Positions 26,226 to 38,280 of a stretch of DNA of 64,000 nucleotides are shown here, piece by piece. The translations under genes and the position numbers were made by a program. Every line of letters starts with the position of its first letter. The stretch's first letter is position 1. Source of the DNA: Scylla paramamosain (lineage: Eukaryota > Arthropoda > Malacostraca > Decapoda > Portunidae); the NCBI RefSeq assembly GCF_035594125.1, contig NC_087168.1, positions 18,917,150-18,981,149 on the forward strand. Direction: 5' to 3'. Under the pieces are notes generated by a model. The model made no database searches, was not told where the DNA came from, and worked only from the letters and a program-made list of their open reading frames with translations.

Positions 26226-26981
26226 ATACAGTCTCCTTACTTTCATCCTTATTCCACGCCATCACACTCAACAACACCTGATGAGCCGCGTCGTGTTAAG
26301 CAGGAGATGAATTAAGTGGCACGCGGGAATTTGGTATCATTTTGGAAAACCGTTTAGCGGGAGTCGATGGCGTTATCAAGCAGGTAAACTGTTGTGACAC
26401 ATGGCCCATTAACCTGTGCGTTAGGCGAGCCCCAAAAAAGTGAAACTCCGGGGAAACAGGATTACGGCAGCGAGAGCCAATGGCGGACTTGACTGGACTA
26501 TAAGAATATTCGTTTACATCTCGTCTTCATGGGAATAATCTTAAGGAATATTCGTGTGCGTAGCTCTTGATATGTAACCAGAATAGCGCAGTGATGTCTG
26601 AATTGAGTGTATCTTCTCATGTGTCAGTATTTTTTTTATCTGAGGATTTCCCTACGGCGTTCTGAACTCAAGTTGAAGTGCTGATCGATTGTATGTGATG
26701 ATGTGTACGTTAAGTGTAATCTACTATATTTTAGCATTAAATTCCACCTTTACTACTGAATATGAATGGAGATATTTAATAATGAACTCTACAGGATGTT
26801 AAGTCAAGCATCACACACACAACTTTACTAAAGATGAGCTTTAATCTTTATTTTTATTACTGATTATGAATGAAACTTTTTAAATACTAGTAAACTCTCT
26901 CCCTCACCAAACCTGAACTTTAATTTCTGCCTTTATTACTGTCAACGGAGCCTTTGGAATAGTAAACTTTATAGGAAGATA

Positions 26982-26984
<3 letters not shown>
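26226..26984. other. No recognised feature
   Basis: Single-copy-looking sequence, somewhat GC-rich at 26280-26480 (contains AGCCAATGGCGG), then AT-rich. No exon defined. Confidence 0.35.

Positions 26985-27042
<58 letters not shown>
26985..27042. repeat. (CT)n microsatellite
   Basis: About 58 bp of CT. The following 27043-27335 shows nothing else. Confidence 0.97.
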
Positions 27043-27045
<3 letters not shown>

Positions 27046-27335
27046 GAATGTAATGTGGTGATTTTGAGCGTCAGTAACATCAATTTCAAAAGCCCAGATA
27101 CCCGGCTGATATTGGGACGCTTCAATCTATCAGCGCTGGAGTCGTTACCAGTAGCATCAGATTACTTTATTATATTAGGGAGTCGGTAACTGTGGGATTC
27201 ATGATGATGCGAGTACTTGAGTTTGCCTGGTAATTGCATTTGTTAGTATTTACTGAGGAACTGGAATGCTTAATTAAAGGGAGGAGTGGAAAGATATACT
27301 CGTACTTGACAGAGCAGAGAGGCAGTGAACAGTAT

Positions 27336-27407
27336 ACACACACACACACACACACATGCACTCTTACAACCCCCCCCCACACACACACACATACACACAC
27401 ATGCACA

Positions 27408-27480
<73 letters not shown>
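27336..27480. repeat. Compound (CA)n - (C)n(CA)n - (CT)n microsatellite
   Basis: CA tracts around a C9 run, then (CT)n 27413-27480. Confidence 0.97.
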
Positions 27481-27482
<2 letters not shown>

Positions 27483-27729
27483 CGCTCCCTCTCTCCTTCT
27501 TCACTTCACGTTCTAATGATTTTTTTTTTTTTTTTTCTATATCGCATGAAAAACATCGGTCATTAAGCTTCCCCCACACAGTTAGCCTGCGGTATTAATT
27601 CTTCCAGGTCTTGTCATAGCGGCGCTTAAAGCCGATGTGGCCCCTATGTGCCTTGCAGTGCCCGGGGTCTCCTTAGCCTCGGAAGACTTCCCTCGCTTGG
27701 TGCACGTGATAGAACCGGATATCCAGCTC

Positions 27730-27946
27730 CCGTATTTAGAAACGCTCTGCTCCCTCACCACGACTGTTTTCCAAGGTCACAGAGATGATGAGCCGCGTTC
27801 TCAAGAGTGTTTTTTTTTCTGTTAGTAATGTCGAAATCTTGTTAATCTGCCACTAAAAGCATGAAAACATTCTTAAACCCTGTGTAACTTCAACTAGAGT
27901 CTTTTGAAAGTAGTGGAGGTGCGGAGCAGAAAGTCTCAGAATGCGG
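27730..27946. mobile_element. MITE-like element with terminal inverted repeats
   Basis: The left end CCGTATTTAGAAACGCTCTG and CTCCCTCACC pairs with the reversed right end CCGCATTCTGAGACTTTCTG and CTCCGCACCT. It shares the internal AATCTTGTTAATCTG block with 34538-34691. It is non-coding and 217 bp long. Confidence 0.7.
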
Positions 27947-28415
<469 letters not shown>

Positions 28416-28644
28416 GGAATGGCTTGTAGCTTGCCATGTTGTCCTGTTCTGTCTCTCCTCGCTTGGGCAGACACCTCGTTGAGAACATCTTCCTCCTCCT
28501 CCTCCTCCTCCTCTCCTCTCTCTCTCTTCGTCCTCCTCCTCCTCCAGGGTGTAGTTGCAGGAACGAGCGGCTTCCTGCACCACACTCATCCAAAAAAAGG
28601 CCAGACCACTGAAGATGTTGTCTCATTTTTTCCTTCCTTATCTT

Positions 28645-28833
28645 TCCTTTTCCTCCTCTTTTTTCTTTCTCCTTGTCTGCTTCTCCCCTTTACTTTGTTC
28701 ATGCTCGTCCTCGTCCTCCTTCTCCTCCTCTTCCTCTTCTTCTTCCTCCTTCTTCCGTTCCACCTCGTAGTTTTCTTTCTTTCTTTTTCATCTTCTTTTC
28801 TTTTCCCCTTCTTTATTTGTCTTCTTCCGGCAG

Positions 28834-28902
<69 letters not shown>
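28645..28902 (+). repeat. Left arm of a 250-bp inverted duplication
   Basis: CTTTACTTTGTTCATGCTCG, CCGTTCCACCTCGTAGTTTTC and TTTATTTGTCTTCTTCCGGCAG lead into (CT)n (28836-28902). The reverse complement of 31314-31570 matches this at almost every position. Confidence 0.9.
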
Positions 28903-28904
<2 letters not shown>

Positions 28905-29079
28905 AACCACCCGACGTACGTTTAGCATTATACTGAGCCGCGCAGGATCAGGATAGGTCTGCGCAACGCTCTGGTGATTTCATAAAGCCACTTAGCATAC
29001 ACTATCAATCAGAACACGTACGTAGGCAGGCGCCGTTGAATCATGGGAAATACAATGCACGCAGCCGTCCAGCACCCCG

Positions 29080-29470
29080 CAGCATTCCCACCACCACCAC
29101 CACCACCACCATTATGACCAACCGGAATCTCAAGTAGCTCAGATGCAGAATTGACTCTTGCCTTCCTCTCGTATAAGAATAGACTGCAAAAGACCAGCTG
29201 ATCCACACGAGGCATCACCACTACCACCACCAGCACCACCATTATGACCAACCGGAATCCGAGGGAGCTTATATGCAGAATTGACTCTTGCCTTCCTCTA
29301 GTATAAGAAAGTAAGACTGCAAAAGACGAGCTGATCCACCATTACCATCACCATCACCTCCATTACCACCAACATAATAGCCACCCGGATTCCCAAGTAT
29401 CTTGCACATGCAGACTTTGCTCTTGCCTTCCTCTTGCATCATAGTAAGACTGCAAAAAGCCTGTTGGTTC
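29080..29470. repeat. Three-copy minisatellite, 130-135-bp units with (CCA)n
   Basis: Each unit has a CCACCACCA tract, ATTATGACCAACCGGAATC, GCAGAATTGACTCTTGCC, TTCCTCT and GACTGCAAAAGA. TTGACTCTTG recurs at 29151 and 29281, and as TTTGCTCTTG at 29416. Confidence 0.9.
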
Positions 29471-29991
29471 ACATACAGTAAGGCGACTTCTTTCTAAATA
29501 TAAGCTCCTTCCTTCTCTTTTTTTTTTTTCATTTATTTACTTTTTTTTTTTTCGTCTAGATTCAAGCTTCTTTCTAAGTCGGTTTCTTTTCTTCTAACTA
29601 TAAGCTTGTTTATCTTTTTGTATCGTTTGCATTCGTCCTCGCAGGATCTATATTCCTCTGGCAGAGTCTTTACCTATATCCTTCCTTATCTTATTTCCTC
29701 CTCATAGCATTTATAATCTCTCATCATCACCAGTATCCTTCTTCACAGCATCTATTTCTTCCTCCCAGCATCAATATTTCCATAAGAAAATCTATAACTC
29801 TCTTTACAGTATCTATATTTTTCCAACATCACCAATAACCCTATTCTATATTCCCTTAACAGCATCAATACCGCTCTTCAAAGCATCTAGACAATTCTCA
29901 GAGCACCACAACATCTATACCCTTCTTTCCATCATTGATATCTCCCAGCAGCATTTATACATCCCCTTAGCCGTGTCCCCCTCGTCCTTAC
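29471..29991. other. Degenerate CAGCATCTAT repeats
   Basis: The words CAGCATCTAT, CAGCATCAAT and CAGTATCTATATTT recur through 29640-29960, an old minisatellite. This lies just inside the candidate - strand intron. Confidence 0.5.
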
Positions 29992-30346
29992 CTGTGGCTG
30001 TGGTGGTTCAGGGGCTCGGTGGCGGAGTGCGGTGCTCCAGGGCTAAGAAAACACCACCAGCGCCTCCACCACCTCCTGCTCCTCCACCGCCAAAGTTTCA
30101 AAGTTCCGCAACAAATGACACAGACGCAATCACCGCCGGAAACTGGGGTTGAGGAGTACAAGGGGCACCAAGAGTGACTTTTAACACTTGTTTGTATTGA
30201 TAAGCGCAGGGAGTTAGTTCGAGAAAAGTTGGCGAAGGTAACCACGACGCAGCGAGACACTACTAACGCTCAGCCAGTGCACGAAGCAACTGGCGGGCGG
30301 CGGCGGTGACGGAGGCGGCTGCTGGTGGCTGAGAGGCGCTGATTGG
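29992..30346 (-). promoter_or_regulatory. Candidate CCAAT promoter and 5' exon, - strand
   Basis: A GC- and CpG-rich island in AT-rich surroundings. On the - strand it has a full NF-Y-type box ACCAATCAGCG (CCAAT at 30346-30342), then GCC-repeat sequence, and an exon-like stretch ending CACAG|gtaagg with the last exon base at 29992. There is no long conserved ORF, so the exon is probably 5' UTR. Transcription would run leftward. Confidence 0.45.
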
Positions 30347-30454
30347 TGGTGCCTCCAGCGGCCCTCCTCTAACACGCAGGCGCCGGGACATCTTAGCTAT
30401 AGCACTTTTTCTCAATGTTGTTCACTCAGTAATACCAGAAACTATAGAAATAAG

Positions 30455-30800
30455 ACTTTTTTTCCTTATGTAGGATAGGTTATGGTCGGGGCAACAAATG
30501 GGCTAGAAGGAAAAAATAAATAAATATTTTTTTAAGCCAACAGAAGGTGCCAGTTCCCAAAATCATGAGGAAAAGTGCCTTGACAGTTGTTCTTTTTCTC
30601 AATGTCCTTCACTCAGAAGTGCAAAAAAATGAATAAATAAAATAAATAAATAGATAAATAAATAAAAGAATTAAGACATTTTTTTATTTATTTTATTTTT
30701 TATTTTTTTTTTTCACGTAAGAGGGTTTCTGACCAAAGGCAACCAAAAAGGCTGGAAAGGGCTCACTGAAGGTGCCGGTCCCAATATTATGAGGAAAAAT
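30455..30800 (-). mobile_element. Two LINE 3' ends, reverse orientation
   Basis: ATGTAGGATAGGTTATGGTCGG...GGTGCCAGTTCCC (30470-30575) and ACGTAAGAGGGTTTCTGACC...GGTGCCGGTCCC (30714-30800). The second is preceded by (AAAT)n and a poly-T. Both lie just right of the candidate promoter. Confidence 0.65.
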
Positions 30801-31014
30801 ATTTGGAACTTACGTAAGGCCAATTAAAAAATCACAAGATACTTGCAAAATATAAATTTTAAGTACACTCGCCAGTTAAACTCGATAAGCACTAAGATTG
30901 AGCTAAATATTAAGTCACACAGAAAACACATAAAGACGTCAAAAGGCTTCGTTCAATCTGTGATGATTTCGCCCAAAAAATATGACACAACCCAAGCAAT
31001 AACATAAAGACACA

Positions 31015-31140
31015 AGAAAATAAGGGAAGCTGCAAGAAGCCATCAGGCCAACACGGGGCAGTCCCTGTACGAAACATACCTACCTGTTTCCACTTATCAT
31101 CCCCAACTCATAAATTTGTCTAATCTTCCTTTAAAGCTCC
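31015..31140 (-). mobile_element. LINE 3' tail (CR1-like), reverse orientation
   Basis: AAAATAAGGGAAGCTGCAAG, CCATCAGGCCAACACGGGG, AGTCCCTGTACGAAACATACC. Same family as 33478-33665. Confidence 0.7.
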
Positions 31141-31261
31141 GAAAGAAAGAAACACCAAGAGGAGATGGAACAAGAAGGAAGAAGGAAGAATAAAAGATAA
31201 CAAGAATCGGAACGGAAAAAAGGATTAAACGAAGGAGGATGTAAGAAAGCTGAAATAAATG

Positions 31262-31309
31262 AGGAAGGAAAATATAAACGCAAGAACAGGCAGCAAGATT
31301 ACAATAAGC

Positions 31310-31375
<66 letters not shown>

Positions 31376-31595
31376 CCGCAAGAAGACAAATAAAGAAGGG
31401 GAAAGAAAAGAAGATGAAAAGGAAAGAAAGAAAACTACGAGGTTGAACGGAAGAAGGAGGAGGAAGAAGAGGAAGAAGAGGAGGAGAAAGAGGACGAGGA
31501 CGAGCATGAACTGAGTAAAGGGAAGAAGAAGACAAGGAAAAAAGAAAAAGGAGAAAAATATAAACGCAAGAACAGGTAGCAAGATTACAATAAGC

Positions 31596-31663
<68 letters not shown>
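31262..31663 (-). repeat. Right arm of the inverted duplication, with a partial tandem copy
   Basis: ATATAAACGCAAGAACAGG, then CAAGATTACAATAAGCTATC and (GA)n occurs at 31271-31372 and again at 31558-31663 (period 287). The DNA between the two GA runs is the inverted partner of 28645-28902. Confidence 0.88.
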
Positions 31664-31665
<2 letters not shown>

Positions 31666-31859
31666 GGGTAGGGGGAGATCAGAGTATTGCCAGCGCGCTT
31701 CCGGCCTCCGTTAGCTAGAGAGAGAAAACAATGAGTGCAACTTTGTGATCTCATTATACTAAACAAACACCTAAAGTCGCCTACAGTTGCTGATCTTTAG
31801 TCACTCGGAATGTTGTTGTTATGCTCTTTCTCCTTCGCTTCTCGTTTCTTTGACTCCAG

Positions 31860-32162
31860 CTCCTCCTCCTCCTCCTCATCCTCCTCCTTCTCTTCCTATA
31901 TATACTCAGATACCAAAAGTCCCCAGTATTGTCTGATCTTTTGTTACTCAGAATGGTCATGTTCTCCTTTTCTTCCTCCTTTTTTCTTCTGGTTCCTCCT
32001 CCTCCTCCTCCTCCTCCTCCTCCTCCTCCTCCTCCTCCTCCTCCTTCTCCTCCTCCTTCTCTTCCTTATCCTTTGTCCTTACCTTTTTTTTGTCCTCCGC
32101 CTGTTCGTCCTCCTTCTCCTCGTCTTTTCCTTCTTCTTGCTCTTGTTGTTGTTGATGTTGTC

Positions 32163-32195
<33 letters not shown>

Positions 32196-32340
32196 TGTTC
32201 TTCTCTTGTTATTTTTGTTTTCGTTCTTGTTCTTTTCTTCCTCCTGCTCGTTCTCCTCCTTCTCCTTCTCCTTCTCCTCCTCTTCCTCCCCCTCTTCCTC
32301 TTCCTCAGTCTCCGCCCTCTCCTTCTGCTTCTTCTAATGA
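31860..32340 (+). repeat. (CCT)n, (ATT)n and related trinucleotide-rich tract
   Basis: CCT-rich sequence with a pure (CCT)n at 31998-32043 and (ATT)n at 32163-32193. The long open frames here encode only Leu/Pro/Phe/Ser runs. Confidence 0.9.
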
Positions 32341-33039
32341 CCTTACTTCTCCTGCTTAGGGCCATCTGCTGACATCGGCAATACTGTGAAGAGCTTTAAT
32401 TGCGGAACTCCTCAAGTCTCAATGAAATCTTCGTGCATGGCAGTCACCGTGGGAAATTGACTGCATTTCTTTTACCTGTCCGTGTGCTGATAACTTTGCA
32501 AACCAGCTTACAGGGAGCTTACAGGGAGAGATAGAGTTTGTAGACCCGAGTCCTCTCTGTATTCGTATGAGTCTCTTGCGTGTTTAGCTCGACCCTCTAA
32601 TTGCTGTAGTCTCGGCTATGTATTAATGAAATGGTTTGGTGTGAGTTAAGAGTATGGTTTGGGAAGGCACCACTGACAGTTTGCAGCCCCAAGTCCTCTC
32701 TGTAACTGTATAAGCTTCTTTTCTTCTACTTTTCTTTGCTTTAGTTCTTATTCTTCTTTTTCTTCTTCTTGTTCGTGTTATTCTTGTTCTCCTTTTTCTT
32801 CTTCCACCTCCTGTTCCTCCAGCCCAACACGCTGAAGGTCCCTGACAATACAAGTCTTTCGCTGCACCATTTAAGACCTTATGTCTTATGAGATAGTACG
32901 GAGGTGTCAAGACGCCTCACTGCACGTGGTATAGGGGACAGGGCCATCCGGTGGTAGGAAGTGGCGATGGCAAGACTGGTCACAACTTTCCCTCCACATC
33001 AACAAAGGAGGTGCTGGTAGAGGGCTTCGGGAGATTGCA
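32341..33039. other. No gene; one duplicated word
   Basis: GAGTCCTCTCTGTA and AAGTCCTCTCTGTAACTG (32550 and 32689) suggest a local duplication with about 140-bp period. Nothing else seen. Confidence 0.35.
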
Positions 33040-33283
33040 GGCTTGGTATTATAGGATCATGATTTGAAGCACCTACGCCGCAACTCCTCCACTGCTTTCA
33101 AAAGGCTCTAGTTGAAGCGCCACGGGTTTCTAAGGGTATTTTTATGGTTCTAGTGACAGATTAGCAAGATTTCTTCATTATTCACAGGAGAGACACTCTT
33201 GAGAACCCGGCTAATTGTCTCTGTGGCCTTCGTAAATAGTTGTGGTGAAAGAGTGAAGCGTTTCTGAATACGGGTCATAGAGT
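33040..33283. mobile_element. MITE-family copy
   Basis: It ends GTGAAGCGTTTCTGAATACGG (reverse CCGTATTCAGAAACGCTTC) and carries TTCTAGTGACAGATTAGCAAG and GAGAACCCGGCTAATTGTC. The left inverted end is eroded. Confidence 0.6.
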
Positions 33284-33477
33284 TCCTGTAGCGTAGATTG
33301 AGAAAAGTGAATAAACCTACGTAGTCCTGTATTTTGGACTGACTGGACGAGGATGAAAGGAATAGAAAGGCGGCAGTGAATTTCAGGTTCAAGCAAGAAA
33401 GATGTGTTTATGTATTCTTGTAGTAAGGAAAGGTGTATTCATGCGGTCATGTTGTTCTATTTATCTAGTTGTAGTAC

Positions 33478-33665
33478 ACATAAGAACATAAGGGAAGCTA
33501 CAAGAAGCCATCAGGCCTACACGTGGCATTCCCTGTACGAAACATATCTACCCTGTCATCCCCACCCGTAAATTTTTCTAATCTTTTAAAACTTACAAAT
33601 GATTCAGCAATAACAGCTTAATTACTGAGTCCATTCCATTCCTCTACCACTCTATTTGAGAATCG
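33478..33665 (-). mobile_element. LINE 3' tail (CR1-like), reverse orientation
   Basis: ACATAAGAACATAAGGGAAG, CCATCAGGCCTACACGTGGC and TCCATTCCTCTACCACTC. In reverse it reads like the end of a LINE ORF (NRVVEEWNGLSN), then stop-containing sequence and the TTATGTTCTTATG end. Confidence 0.75.
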
Positions 33666-34537
33666 CGTGGGTTGAGTTATTGTCGTGTAGTCCTGTCTCC
33701 TTGTGTGTGTGTGTGTGTGTGTCACCATGATCAAATTCACCAAGTTGTAAGTTTCTGGAACTTGTAATTACAGACACATGAGTAAGCGTTTTGTACAGGA
33801 TCAGAATGGCTTTCCAGGACTCCCTCATCTGCTGCTTCAAGGCTGCAATACTTTTTCCAGGAGACTTCTTCTCGCCCACTGAATCCTAACGGGCACTCTC
33901 AGACAGTCGATTTCAAATCCACTTGAATTTCTTTTCGGTTTAGTTAACTGAGTTTTTTTTTTTCTCTCTCTCTCTCTCTCTCGAGTGAAGTGCGTTAAAA
34001 GTTGATCCTCTTTCCCTGCCTGATAGCTGGCAATGTCTGGGCACACGCGAGGTTGTAGCGGTGAAGCGGGAAGGAAGTAAAGTGACGTGATTAGAAAATT
34101 TCCTGCGTGGCGCCGCAACAACTAAGGATATATGGCGCCGGATAACAAAATGCAATGCTGAAATGAAAGTTAAAAGTGACAAAAATAAGATATAGTTCAA
34201 ATTTAAAATTTAAAAGAAACAATAGAAATTACAAATGAAGCGGGTTGGGATTTTAATATACTAAGCCAGCTTAATTAATAGTTAAAATATAATGTGAGCC
34301 TGGGATAAAACATTGAAGCCTCTGACACCTTCGTCCGTGAGCTGATGACTGGACCATGACTGATTACGCGCGTATCTGTGACTCAGTCAAGTGAATCTTC
34401 TGATCGGGTATTAGTTTACGATAATTAAGTGAAGGAGAAGTGTCATTCAAACCTGCCGAGTGTCAGAGGCGCAACCCTCATTGGGAACGCTTGAGAAAAC
34501 TGAAGGAAATGCAAGGATAGTGACTGAACGAGAGCAT
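33666..34537. other. No recognised gene
   Basis: (GT)n 33699-33722 and (CT)n 33963-33981. 34200-34330 is AT-rich. No exon defined. Confidence 0.4.
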
Positions 34538-34691
34538 GCCGGTATTTAGAAACGCTTTGCTCTTTCAACACGAGTATTTCCAAAGGCCACAGAAATTATA
34601 AGGCGGGTTCTCAATAGTGTTTACTGTTAAAAAATTTAGAAATCTTGTTAGTCTGTCGGGGTGGGTGCAGAAGTGTCTCAGAATACGGCCC
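34538..34691. mobile_element. Short MITE with terminal inverted repeats
   Basis: The left end GCCGGTATTTAGAAACGCTT and the right end AAGTGTCTCAGAATACGGCC (reversed GGCCGTATTCTGAGACACTT) pair at 15 of 20 positions. Length is 154 bp, with no ORF. It is the shortest and clearest copy of this family in the window. Confidence 0.75.
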
Positions 34692-35470
<779 letters not shown>

Positions 35471-35473
<3 letters not shown>

Positions 35474-36312
35474 TCACACACACACGTCAATACCAATAAT
35501 CCACATTGTTTTACGGCTCAGAGCACTTAATGGCGCTCATGTCACGGCAAATTATCTCTAAAATCTATTGTTTGTTCACCGTCACTTTCAGTCACTATTG
35601 GGAAGCCTTGGAGCTCCCTGCCACTGCTTCCCTCCAGGTACTACACACCCACCTGAACTAATTAATTATATCACTAATACCTAAGGACGGCCACATGGCC
35701 CACTTGCAAAGGTAGACCCTGTGATATAGCAGCAGTTCTTTAACCTTTTAGATTGTACTGATAAAATATCATAAAACTTCAGATTACAATTTCGAAAGAT
35801 ACTTTTGACATGAAAAATTATAGAGCAGCTCAAAACCGTTACTGTTGCTGTTCTTGGTGTGTGTGTGTGTGTGTGTGTGTGAGGTATTAAAAAGAAAAAA
35901 AGACGTTGATTTGTGGCGGAAACAGTTACTAGGCGCATTCAGAGCACATCAAAATCTACCAGAAAAATGTAGTTTCGCCCGAAAATGTTAGACGGCTGCA
36001 CTTATATAAATTTACCTGTTTAGGTTAGGTTAAGTTAATTTTGGTTTGGTTACGTTAGGTATGGTTTGTTTAGGTTAGGTCAAGTTAAGAACTCCCATCT
36101 TGCACCCCGTGTGTTCCGTGGGCCTATATAGGTGCTAATATAACTTGTTTTTAGCCTGTAAGATTATTCAGTAATGACTTGAAGACACCTTCTATTGATG
36201 TGAATCAAAACAGGTTTTAATGATCAAGGTATAGTCACCATAATGAGGCTGTGGAAAAAAAAAAAAAAAAACCTTGGAGCTCAAGAATCTCGCAGGCCAT
36301 GTGCTGTGGTGC

Positions 36313-36361
<49 letters not shown>

Positions 36362-36532
36362 TAGAGATTATCACCGTGTGGGGGGAAGATGTGGGCTTTT
36401 TGGTTTGGAACACAGTTGTTACTATGTCTTAGCTAGGATCGGTGTCGTGATGCTGACGCGATGATGCACATACGCAGATGACCGACTCGCAAGTATGCTC
36501 TCAGCTCAAGGATTTCGCACGATACTAGCTTG
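35471..36532. other. No gene; small microsatellites
   Basis: (GT)n 35857-35881 and 36318-36360, the TTAGG-like stretch at 36018-36090, nothing else recognised. Confidence 0.45.
36018..36090 (+). repeat. Degenerate (TTAGG/TTAGGT)-like repeat
   Basis: TTTAGGTTAGGT, ACGTTAGGTATGG and TTTAGGTTAGGTCAAGTTAAG resemble the arthropod telomere repeat TTAGG but are interrupted. This is more likely an interstitial or chance GGTTA-rich repeat than a former telomere. Confidence 0.5.
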
Positions 36533-36632
36533 ATCTTGATCTTGATCTTGTTGCTACAGGTGGATCGGGAATACTCCTGAGCCAGGCTCAGGAGTAATCC
36601 CGGCAACTTATGAAGGAAAAAAAAAAAAAGTG
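36533..36632 (-). mobile_element. LINE 3' end with palindrome and (GATCAA)n tail
   Basis: Read on the - strand, the end of the LINE carries ACTCCTGAGCC, one base, and GGCTCAGGAGT (an 11-bp perfect stem), then CACCTGTAGC and a tail of GATCAA repeats. A 3' stem followed by a short tandem tail is the layout used by some LINE clades for recognition by their own reverse transcriptase. Confidence 0.65.
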
Positions 36633-38105
36633 GCAAACAGAAAATGGACACCATATTTCACACCACTAACTCCTACATCGTACACACCATATTTTCTCTC
36701 CAGGGACTCCTTCACAGCCTCAATCATCTTTTCATTCGTCTCTCTACACAGTCCCAGTAGCAATACCATTCATTCCCTTCCTGTCTTCTCCTCTCTGACA
36801 TTCCCTAATTCCCTCAGTACCACTTGAATCATCTCATCCCTGTCTCTGGCATACTTCTCGCACTCCAGCATCACATGTTCCACCGACTCATCCTCTCCCA
36901 TGTCACACATCTGGCACACTTTGCTGTGAAACTCAGACCATCTGTAACTCCTTGCATTCACATCTATGCACTGTGCCGTCGCTCGAAAGAAAAGATAACC
37001 GCCCAGGCTTCCCTCATACCACTTTTCATACGCTGGGGCCTCTTTCTCTCTATACCACTCCAAAGTACTCTTTTGTTCCATCTTATTCTTCCATTCACTC
37101 AGTCCCACACATTCCACAACTCTATCTATCTCATTCTTCCATTTTCTTACATCCCATTCTAAGCCTTTTCCATCCACAACATGCTTCCTCTCAAACCGCT
37201 GAAAAGACCAACTAGTTTCTAAGCCACTCTTTACTACCATCTTAACACACTTCTTCCCCCACCTGCTACTCCTAATATTCCATAGAAACACCTTTCTCGC
37301 TAATCTTGCATCATCTATTTGCTTTAATCTAGCCTTGTATCTTGGGGTTGCCTTTACATGCCTCTCTCTAAAAGCACTCCGCTCAAAGCCTCTATTGCTG
37401 CATACCTTGATGCATTCAGTGCCATTCTTGCTACTCTATTCTATCCTACTTTTAAATCTAGTTCATTCTCATTCCACGCAATCATATCCATACCATACAT
37501 AATGCTCGCAACAGCCACGCTCTTCCAGACTTCTCGCAGCATGGCATACTCGCTCTCAGCCTAGCTGCACTTCCTAGTCGACCAACCCATTGGTTTACCA
37601 TACTTATCTTTTCATTCCTAGCCTTCACACAGTCATTTGGACTCATCCACATCCCCAGGTACTTGTATTCATCAGTCTGTTGCAATTCATTCTCTTCCAA
37701 TCTTCTTCTTCCCAGCTTTTCCCTATTCGGGGTCGCCGTTGTGAATGAGCCTTCTCTACGTATTTCTATTGTTTGCCATCTCTGGATTTATATTCTTCTC
37801 CCCAAGATCATTCTCTTCCAATCTCCACACTGAATTTCTCTAACCCTTTGACCTATTCACAATTATTACCTTGCTTTTCTCACTGCTAAATTTCACTCCA
37901 AAGTCTCTTCCATACCCATCTACAACATCCAACAAACTTTGAAGGTCATCTGCCGATTCACTCATAACTACATCATCTGCATAAAAGAGCACACATATTC
38001 ACCACTCCCCACACTTACTCCTGCATTAATCCTTCTTATTCTGGCAGCCAGTTCCTCTATATACAAGCTAGCATTCTCATTCACGTAATCCACTTTAACA
38101 GCCAG
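36633..38105 (-). pseudogene. Broken non-LTR retrotransposon (LINE) reverse transcriptase, 5'-truncated
   Basis: Read on the - strand: LYIEELAARIRRINAGVSVG, then the catalytic YADD box (37983-37972), then SESADDLQSLLDVVDGYGRD, then YKYLGMWMSPND, and a C-terminal domain with a C-x2-C-x9-H-x4-C finger (CQMCDMGEDESVEHVMLEC). The frame is broken before YADD, by a stop after NRSKG and by a nested insertion, so this copy is dead. The 5' half is missing. It lies about 1.1 kb upstream of the first visible TAF6L exon, in opposite orientation. Confidence 0.85.
37687..37824. mobile_element. 104-bp insertion with perfect 17-bp target-site duplication
   Basis: TCATTCTCTTCCAATCT occurs at 37687-37703 and again at 37808-37824. 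Removing one copy plus the 104 bp between them restores the LINE reading (NSVWRLEENELQQTDEYKYLG). The insert contains CCCTATTCGGGGTCGCCG and is probably a short SINE-like element; its family is not certain. Confidence 0.85.
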
Positions 38106-38150
38106 GAGTAATCCTGAGTCACCTGTAGAATCAAGATCAAGATCAAGATT
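38101..38150 (+). mobile_element. Inverted copy of the same LINE 3' tail
   Basis: CAGGAGTAATCC, CACCTGTAG and (ATCAAG)n in + orientation match, inverted, the end at 36533-36580. It marks the 5' truncation point of the LINE fragment. Confidence 0.7.
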
Positions 38151-38280
38151 CACACCACTCGCTGCTACATTCCCGCAGTATGGGAGATAGAAATGACAAC
38201 CGAGTAAGTATTGGTTAATTATCTCCCAAGGTAGCAATGTCCGACCATCCGTTCATATAGATAATTCATGTATCTCCCTA

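Noticed and set aside
36018..36090. Former telomere (TTAGG repeats)
   Set aside because: Only a few TTAGG words, interrupted by TTTGG and AAGTT. Too short and degenerate to claim an interstitial telomere.
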